DNA from: Anaerolineae bacterium
GTDB taxonomy: Bacteria; Chloroflexota; Anaerolineae; B4-G1
Assembly (NCBI GenBank): GCA_030620125.1
Contig: JAUXFI010000151.1
Location: 1 to 5,271, forward strand
Direction: 5' to 3'
Length of the DNA stretch: 5,271 bases
Part shown: positions 1 through 5,271 of the stretch, piece after piece
Layout of the letters: each line of letters begins with the position of its first letter
How positions within the stretch are numbered: the first letter of the stretch is position 1
Notes under the pieces: model-generated
The model's database searches: none
Seen by the model: only the letters and a program-made list of their open reading frames with translations
What the model was told of the DNA's origin: nothing
Position numbers and translations under genes: made by a program

Positions 1-876
1 CGATCCGGGGGCGTTGACCATCCGCTCCGCCAGGAACGCCTCCGATGGGTTCGTCACCTCGACCAGCCCACTTTCCCGCATCTCGAACACGCCCACCTCC
101 GAGGTGGCCCCAAAGCGGTTCTTGACCGAGCGGAGCAGCCGGTAGGTGTGGAAGCGGTCGCCCTCCAGGTAGAGCACCGTGTCCACAATGTGCTCCAGCA
201 CTTTTGGCCCGGCGATAGCGCCCCCCTTGGTCACGTGGCCCACGAGGAAGACGGCCACGCCTTCGGCCTTGGCCCACCACTGGAAGCGGGAGGCCGCCTG
301 GCGCACCTGGCTGATCGAGCCCGCCGCCGACGTCAGTTCCTCCGAGGTGACGGTCTGGATCGAGTCCACGACCGTTGCCACCGGCTGCACCTGCTCCGCG
401 TGGCGCAGGATCGTTTCCAAATTGGTCTCGGTGACGACGAACAGATTATCGTTGCGGATGGAAAGCCGGTCGGCTCGCATCTTGATCTGCCGCGCCGACT
501 CCTCTCCAGAGACGTACAGCACGGGGCGGGCCGTCGCTTCTGCCATCAGCCCGGCGGTCTGCAGAAGCAATGTACTCTTCCCGATCCCCGGATCCCCACT
601 GACGAGGATGACGGAGCCGGGCACGACGCCGCCCCCCAGCACGCGAGCGAACTCCCCCAGCGGCAGCGGCAGCCGTTCCAGCCCCTCCGTTTCAATCTCG
701 GTCAGGCGACGGGGTTCGCTGCCAGGAAAGGTCGAGAACCCGGACGCCAAAGCAGATGGCTGCTCGACCATCTCGACCATCGTGTTCCACTCGCCGCAGC
801 CGGGGCAGCGGCCCATCTCGCGGGGTGAGGTTCGCCCGCAGTTTTGGCAGACCCAGCGTGTGCGTGTTTTGGCCAT
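1..876 (-). CDS. radA: DNA repair protein RadA (Sms), N-terminal 292 residues, cut by the window edge
   Basis: RadA is a RecA-like ATPase and branch-migration helicase that acts with RecA in recombinational repair in the cytoplasm. Reading the minus strand from the ATG at 876 gives an N-terminal C4 zinc finger (C10-x2-C13 and C24-x2-C27). A Walker A motif, GDPGIGKST, follows at residues 94-102, and a Walker B-like segment, VVDSIQT, at 169-175. The RadA-specific KNRFG motif is at 252-256. The frame stays open to base 1, so the Lon-like C-terminal domain (about 160 of the usual ~450 residues) lies outside the window. The start is supported by AGGAGA at 888-883, six bases upstream, and by the zinc finger beginning about ten residues in. 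It is transcribed divergently from the VIT-VWA gene. No frameshift or missing key residue is visible. Identification is secure from the combined motifs. Confidence 0.97.
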   Translation of the reverse strand, partial: MAKTRTRWVCQNCGRTSPREMGRCPGCGEWNTMVEMVEQPSALASGFSTFPGSEPRRLTEIETEGLERLPLPLGEFARVLGGGVVPGSVILVSGDPGIGKSTLLLQTAGLMAEATARPVLYVSGEESARQIKMRADRLSIRNDNLFVVTETNLETILRHAEQVQPVATVVDSIQTVTSEELTSAAGSISQVRQAASRFQWWAKAEGVAVFLVGHVTKGGAIAGPKVLEHIVDTVLYLEGDRFHTYRLLRSVKNRFGATSEVGVFEMRESGLVEVTNPSEAFLAERMVNAPGS

Positions 877-946
877 CGTCAGTCTCCTAGAACACAGATT
901 GCAGGACAGCAACGGATGCACCATGAGCATCGCTCGAACACCCCGT

Positions 947-975
947 ACCATATCATCAATTCCGCTTTTGGTCAA
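947..975 (-). promoter_or_regulatory. Predicted sigma-70-type promoter of radA
   Basis: On the minus strand, TTGACC (975-970) and TATGGT (952-947) are separated by 17 bp, a -35/-10 pair matching 5/6 and 4/6 of the consensus. Transcription would begin near 940, leaving a leader of about 64 nt before the radA start. The two other good promoters in the window use the same TTGACC hexamer and the same spacing, which supports the call. No transcript data are available. Confidence 0.6.
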
Positions 976-988
976 CTGTTTGGCTATT

Positions 989-1000
989 GGAACTTGTTCC
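989..1000. promoter_or_regulatory. Perfect short inverted repeat, candidate operator in the radA / VIT-VWA intergenic region
   Basis: GGAACTTGTTCC is a perfect 12-bp palindrome; three further flanking bases on each side extend it with one mismatch. It lies just upstream of the radA -35 box and about 55 bp before the VIT-VWA start codon, a reasonable place for a regulator of either gene. It resembles half of a Gram-positive LexA box (GAAC...GTTC), but the spacing is 2 rather than 4, so LexA is not claimed. The remaining bases of 877-1054 show no convincing promoter for the plus-strand gene. Confidence 0.25.
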
Positions 1001-1054
1001 TATCGCTGGGCGTCTAAAGAACAGAGTACATGCCACTATATCAGGAGGAGAACA

Positions 1055-3412
<2,358 letters not shown>

Positions 3413-3465
3413 GGCCAAAGCACACGCGCGTATCCCCCACTACGTGGTGAGAAAGCCCGATGTGA

Positions 3466-3503
3466 ACCGGCCCGACCAGGGTGTGTGCCCCGGTCGGGCC
3501 GGT
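3466..3503. terminator. GC-rich hairpin between convergent genes, probable bidirectional terminator
   Basis: ACCGGCCCGACC (3466-3477) is perfectly complementary to GGTCGGGCCGGT (3492-3503). After one mismatch, three more G-C pairs extend the stem, leaving a six-base TGTGTG loop. It lies 53 bases after the VIT-VWA stop and 46 bases after the end of the minus-strand peptidase gene, so it can serve both transcripts. Neither side has a long T-run (GGGTTTC on the plus side), so it may act as a weak intrinsic terminator or as an mRNA 3'-end stabiliser. No other feature is visible in 3413-3549. Confidence 0.6.
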
Positions 3504-3549
3504 GGGTTTCAGGGGTAGAAAACAAAGTATTTCATCGCCGGTATACCGC

Positions 3550-4017
3550 TCATTCCCGGCTCATAAACGCCACCCGCTCATCCATTTCGCTCCATGCCAG
3601 GAGAAACTCGGCGCGCAGTGCAGAAACCGGCCCATAGGCCAACGCCGGATCGTGGTACGCGATCTGCTCAGCGCCGACGTCCACCACCAATACCGTATGC
3701 TGCGTGCGAATGTTGCCCCACCCAGGCAACCCCGGCGTCGTTGTGATAGCAACGATCACCGCCACGTCAGCAGCCAGGGATGTAACCAGCTCCTCGACCG
3801 AGACCTGTTCCGTCAACCGCACCTGGACATCCCATTGCGTCAGACGCTCCACTTGCGAAAAAGGCGTCCCCACGCCGACTCGCACACCCAAGGTCTGGGC
3901 CAACTGTGCCTGAGAGACCACGATACCCAACTGCGCCAGTGCCATCTGCGCACAAGCAGGCAGGCAGTACCCCAACGCCATCTGCCGGACGTGAATGGGC
4001 GGTTCAAGCGGGGACAT
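3550..4017 (-). CDS. C39-like (papain-fold) cysteine peptidase family protein, 155 aa
   Basis: A small stand-alone protein with the residues of a C39/papain-like catalytic site. These are Q12 as oxyanion glutamine, C18 six residues later in RQMALGYCLPACAQM, H107 in TQHTVLVVDV and D123 in YHDPA. The Q-x5-C spacing, the cysteine at the start of a helix, and the order Cys-His-Asp match Peptidase_C39-like families. The usual Gly after the catalytic Cys is replaced by Leu (CLPAC). There is no signal peptide and no attached ABC transporter, so it is not a bacteriocin exporter. Its ATG overlaps the end of the upstream Phd-like gene by 14 bases in a different frame, implying translational coupling; a weak GGTGA lies about nine bases upstream. 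The peptidase fold is likely. The substrate is unknown, and a role as toxin is inferred from the neighbour alone. Confidence 0.75.
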   Translation of the reverse strand: MSPLEPPIHVRQMALGYCLPACAQMALAQLGIVVSQAQLAQTLGVRVGVGTPFSQVERLTQWDVQVRLTEQVSVEELVTSLAADVAVIVAITTTPGLPGWGNIRTQHTVLVVDVGAEQIAYHDPALAYGPVSALRAEFLLAWSEMDERVAFMSRE

Positions 4018-4432
4018 CGCCGGCAGTCACCAGGCGTTCAATCCGTTCCAGGAGCGCCGCGCGTTCCTCGTCTGTCAGCGACACGGCCTGCGTGTGTGCG
4101 TCCACGTCTACTGTAGCCAGCAACGTCCCGTCGAAACTCCGATAGGATACGCGCCAGTGCGGCTTGGGAGCAGGGACCCACGTGGGATCGCCACTGCTCA
4201 GTGCACAGCCAACCAGGTTGCCGAATACCGCGCGATCCGCCGCCCGACGTGCTTCAAGCGCCGATATCCTCTGGCGTTCCTTCAACAGGGCCTGGTAACA
4301 TTCGTACTCTTCGACGCTAAGCAACGCCGCCACGGGTTGTCCGTCGCGCTCCAGGATGATGGGGTGACTGAGGTCGGTCACCGACACAGAATACGACGAC
4401 CTGGCTTCCCTCGCTTGTTTTGGATCATCCAT
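4004..4432 (-). CDS. Phd/YefM-like antitoxin domain protein with a C-terminal extension, 142 aa
   Basis: Residues about 17-60 carry the Phd/YefM signature: SHPIILERDGQPVAALLSVEEYECYQ, split here as HPIILERDGQPVAAL (23-37) and LSVEEYE (38-44). In this family that region binds DNA as a dimer and represses its own operon. Family members are usually 70-95 residues. Here another ~75 residues follow: a beta-rich stretch with a tryptophan pair (W85, W93), then VDVDAHTQAVSLTDEER and a final helix to residue 142. Such an extension is where an antitoxin would contact its partner. The next gene, a C39-like peptidase, overlaps it by 14 bases. The ATG at 4432 lies about 24 bases after the predicted transcription start, with only a weak ribosome binding site. 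The Phd-like part is fairly secure; pairing with the peptidase as a toxin-antitoxin unit is a hypothesis. Confidence 0.75.
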   Translation of the reverse strand: MDDPKQAREARSSYSVSVTDLSHPIILERDGQPVAALLSVEEYECYQALLKERQRISALEARRAADRAVFGNLVGCALSSGDPTWVPAPKPHWRVSYRSFDGTLLATVDVDAHTQAVSLTDEERAALLERIERLVTAGDVPA

Positions 4433-4462
4433 TTTGTTTCTATCCCGGCTCTTGATAACTCG

Positions 4463-4491
4463 AGTATACCTCCGACTCTGACAGAGGTCAA
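4463..4491 (-). promoter_or_regulatory. Predicted sigma-70-type promoter of the Phd-like / C39-like operon
   Basis: On the minus strand TTGACC (4491-4486) and TATACT (4468-4463) are separated by exactly 17 bp. Transcription would start near 4456, giving a short leader of roughly 24 nt before the ATG at 4432. An autorepressing Phd-type protein would be expected to bind around this promoter. No clear palindromic operator was recognised within it. Confidence 0.65.
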
Positions 4492-4528
4492 GCCGACGAA
4501 TCCGGGTATGTTCCCCCCGGACTGCTGT

Positions 4529-4552
4529 GGCCCTTCGGCAAGTTCAGGGCAG
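4529..4552. repeat. Possible copy of a dispersed 'CCTTCG(A/G)CAAG(C/T)TCAGGG' repeat
   Basis: The segment containing CCCTTCGGCAAGTTCAGGGC resembles a short motif often seen in intergenic regions of environmental bacterial genomes (CCTTCGACAAGCTCAGGG). On the opposite strand it gives the typical spurious peptide 'PELAEG'. It sits in non-coding DNA between the Phd-like operon promoter and the VIT-VWA remnant. Only one copy is present in the window, so its repetitive nature cannot be shown here and rests on memory of the motif. Confidence 0.3.
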
Positions 4553-4581
4553 CGCCCTTCAGCGCCACCGCCTGATACACG

Positions 4582-4701
4582 CCCGCCCAGCCCGGTCAGC
4601 CGACGGCCACGCCGGCCGGCAGCGGCGCATGCACAGGCGCGATGGTGATGAGCATCGTCGCACTGGTCGTGACGACGCTGTGGCAGCGGATGCGGGGATA
4701 A
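4582..4701 (+). pseudogene. Remnant of a second VIT-VWA gene: C-terminal linker and anchor only
   Basis: This stretch aligns with 3263-3412, the last ~50 codons of the VIT-VWA gene. It encodes QPTATPAGSGACTGAMVM, then a hydrophobic helix and TLWQRMRG followed by TAA. The first ~45 bases differ at only two positions. The last 75, through the stop codon, differ at 14; six of those are silent or stop-to-stop changes, which suggests the copy diverged while still part of a coding paralogue. It lacks the 30 bp between the GGCAGCGGC repeats of the intact gene. Similarity continues about ten bases past the stop (GGTCCAAA versus GGGCCAAAG). Upstream in this frame there is a TGA at 4573-4575, no start codon with a ribosome binding site, and no trace of the VWA or VIT domains. 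It is therefore a broken 3' fragment rather than a small gene. Confidence 0.85.
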
Positions 4702-4737
4702 GGTCCAAAACCCAATACTTCTGACGCTTGCGATGGC

Positions 4738-4766
4738 TTGACCAATGCATCGGGCGCGGTTATAAT
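4738..4766 (+). promoter_or_regulatory. Near-consensus sigma-70-type promoter of the DUF4258-YgiT operon
   Basis: TTGACC (4738-4743), 17 bp, then a perfect TATAAT (4761-4766): the strongest promoter in the window. Transcription should begin near 4773, only 15-40 bases before the possible DUF4258 starts. The ATG at 4765-4767 overlaps the -10 box and would not be in the mRNA, so it is not a start codon. Confidence 0.75.
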
Positions 4767-5041
4767 GAGCAGCGTAGAAGCCGGAACTCATAAACGAGGC
4801 CACATTTAGTCTGAAACGTGTCCGCCGGCTGGTTCAGGATGACCAATATCGTCTCACCCGCCATGCTCGGGACGCGAGTCGAGTCCGCCGAATCAGTGTT
4901 GTAGATATTGAAGATGCTATCGCAAATGGCCAGGTGATTGAGACACACCTTGACGATTGGGGTTTCGTTTGCTACTTGATCGCTGGTGAGCGGTTCAACG
5001 GTGACATCATCCACATTGCCTGCAAGATTGTTGATGATGTG

Positions 5042-5148
5042 GTCCAGATGTATCTGCTCAATAAGTAGGGGAAGATGGGGGGGTTGCGGGGGGGAAAGCC
5101 GCCCGCAAACCCCCCGCTCCCCAGTTTATTGAGATGATACGTCCAGAT
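5042..5148 (+). repeat. 8-bp target-site duplication (GTCCAGAT) flanking the inserted element
   Basis: GTCCAGAT occurs at 5042-5049 and 5141-5148, immediately outside the two ends of the palindromic element. The bases next to each copy differ (G5041 versus C5140, G5050 versus C5149), so the duplication is exactly 8 bp. In both copies the frame reads Val-Gln-(Ile/Met), as expected if the host gene's own codons were duplicated on insertion. Confidence 0.85.
5050..5140. mobile_element. 91-bp MITE-like palindromic element with terminal inverted repeats
   Basis: The ends are GTATCTGCTCAATAA at the left and, read inward from the right, GTATCATCTCAATAA (13 of 15 identical). Similarity extends to 18 of 23 bases including a GGGG block. 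Inside is a second, stronger palindrome: 5077-5090 (seven G, TT, GCGGG) pairs with 5102-5115 with one mismatch, around an 11-base loop. There is no coding capacity, so it would need a transposase from elsewhere. The exact 8-bp direct repeat outside the ends supports transposition rather than a simple hairpin. It carries two stops in the host frame, TAG 5066-5068 and TGA 5135-5137. The GC stem followed by TTTATT could also act as a terminator within the operon. The parent insertion sequence family cannot be named from this sequence. Confidence 0.82.
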
Positions 5149-5215
5149 CAACACTGTGTATTTCCCTCATACGCATTTGTGGGAAGATGATCGAGTGCGC
5201 AAAAGGTGATGCATT

Positions 5216-5271
5216 ATGAGATGTGGAATGTGTAACTACCCTTCGCTGGAGACCACTACGACGACAGTTGA
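5216..5271 (+). CDS. YgiT/MqsA-type zinc-finger antitoxin, first 18 residues, cut by the window edge
   Basis: The visible product begins MRCGMCNYPSLETTTTTV, with the first CxxC pair (C3, C6) and the Thr-rich strand that open YgiT-type (MqsA N-terminal-like) zinc-finger proteins. Full members are ~70-90 residues with a second CxxC, and some have a helix-turn-helix; both would lie beyond base 5271. The start is well supported: AAAAGGTGAT (5201-5210) is a strong Shine-Dalgarno match, with AGGTGA ending six bases before the ATG. The original DUF4258 stop (TGA 5207-5209) falls inside this ribosome binding site, so the pair would have been tightly coupled before the upstream gene was interrupted. 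Only 18 codons are visible, so the family call depends partly on the DUF4258 neighbour. Confidence 0.7.
   Translation, partial: MRCGMCNYPSLETTTTTV

Larger units (their letters stand above)
4790..5209 (+). pseudogene. DUF4258-family gene (putative toxin) disrupted near its 3' end by a 91-bp element
   Basis: The frame encodes LVQDDQYRLTRHARD, RISVVDIEDAIANGQVIE, a DDWG...CYLIAGERFNGD stretch and IIHIACKIVDDVV, in the order typical of DUF4258. This small family is often encoded beside YgiT-type antitoxins and is thought to be related to MqsR/RelE-like toxins. The reading then runs into an inserted element and stops at TAG 5066-5068, giving 85 residues from CTG 4811. The missing family C-terminus, TVYFPHTHLWEDDRVRKR then TGA (5207-5209), is found intact and in the same frame after the element. 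Excising 5050-5148 (99 bp) restores a ~99-residue protein ending six bases before the next ATG. No ATG, GTG or TTG lies in frame at the N-terminus; the candidates are ATA at 4790 (perhaps a decayed ATG) and CTG at 4811, about 11 bases after GAGG. The truncated product might still be made; loss of activity is inferred. Confidence 0.85.

Noticed and set aside
989..1000. GGAACTTGTTCC as a LexA/SOS box controlling radA
   Set aside because: The half-sites are 2 bp apart instead of the 4 bp of the Gram-positive LexA box, and the site lies upstream of the radA -35 element. It is kept only as an unassigned palindrome.
179..1054. Upstream extension of the VIT-VWA reading frame (292 more codons in the same open frame)
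   Set aside because: It is antisense to radA and ends in Arg/Ser/Pro-rich nonsense. The AGGAGG site and signal peptide put the real start at 1055.
3550..4017. C39-like protein as a bacteriocin-processing peptidase
   Set aside because: There is no ABC transporter domain or transporter gene, no leader-peptide gene with a double-Gly motif nearby, and its operon partner is a Phd-like protein.
4527..4724. 65-codon plus-strand ORF across the VIT-VWA remnant
   Set aside because: It reads a different frame from the homologous one, and there is no ribosome binding site or family resemblance.
4765..4809. Short ORF beginning MSSVEAGTHK at the ATG in the TATAAT box
   Set aside because: The ATG overlaps the -10 element, so it would not be transcribed from this promoter, and the frame stops after 14 codons.
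5066..5133. The GC hairpin after the DUF4258 TAG as an ordinary intrinsic terminator
   Set aside because: The outer inverted repeats, the exact 8-bp duplication, and the continuation of the DUF4258 C-terminus beyond it fit an inserted element better, although it may act as a terminator secondarily.

Overview
The window is GC-rich bacterial DNA of about 5.3 kb. The gene style suggests a Chloroflexota (Anaerolineae/Caldilineae-like) genome, but that is an inference. It rests on a secreted VIT-VWA protein with a Pro/Thr 'PTATP' linker and a Cys-containing C-terminal anchor, beside small toxin-antitoxin-like gene pairs. No rRNA, tRNA or CRISPR array is visible.

Layout. (1) 1-876, minus strand: the first 292 residues of the DNA repair/recombination ATPase RadA, running off the left edge, with a good promoter at 947-975. 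(2) 1055-3412, plus strand: a complete 785-residue exported VIT-VWA protein resembling inter-alpha-trypsin-inhibitor heavy chains. It has a signal peptide, an intact MIDAS and a C-terminal membrane/sorting segment. (3) 3466-3503: a strong GC hairpin between convergent genes. (4) 4432-3550, minus strand: a two-gene overlapping operon encoding a Phd/YefM-like antitoxin with an unusual C-terminal extension and a small C39-like (papain-fold) cysteine peptidase. (5) 4582-4701, plus strand: a degenerate copy of the extreme 3' end of the VIT-VWA gene, without the rest of the gene. The peptidase/antitoxin pair therefore sits between two direct copies of that 3' end. (6) 4738-5271, plus strand: a near-consensus promoter, a DUF4258-family (putative toxin) gene, then the start of a YgiT/MqsA-type zinc-finger antitoxin gene cut by the right edge.

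The most striking observation is in part 6. The DUF4258 gene is split near its 3' end by a 91-bp palindromic element at 5050-5140. The element has terminal inverted repeats and is flanked by an exact 8-bp direct repeat (GTCCAGAT), the signature of a transposed MITE with a target-site duplication. Removing the element plus one repeat (99 bp, 33 codons) rejoins the frame exactly. It restores a typical DUF4258 C-terminus ending in a TGA six bases before the YgiT ATG. As it stands, the element supplies a premature TAG, so the putative toxin is truncated while its antitoxin start and ribosome binding site remain intact.

Together, the 3.4-5.3 kb part looks like an accessory patch: two divergently transcribed toxin-antitoxin-like modules, a gene remnant and a small non-autonomous mobile element, next to conserved radA and a large surface protein gene. 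Three promoters in the window share the same architecture (TTGACC, 17 bp, TATNNT).
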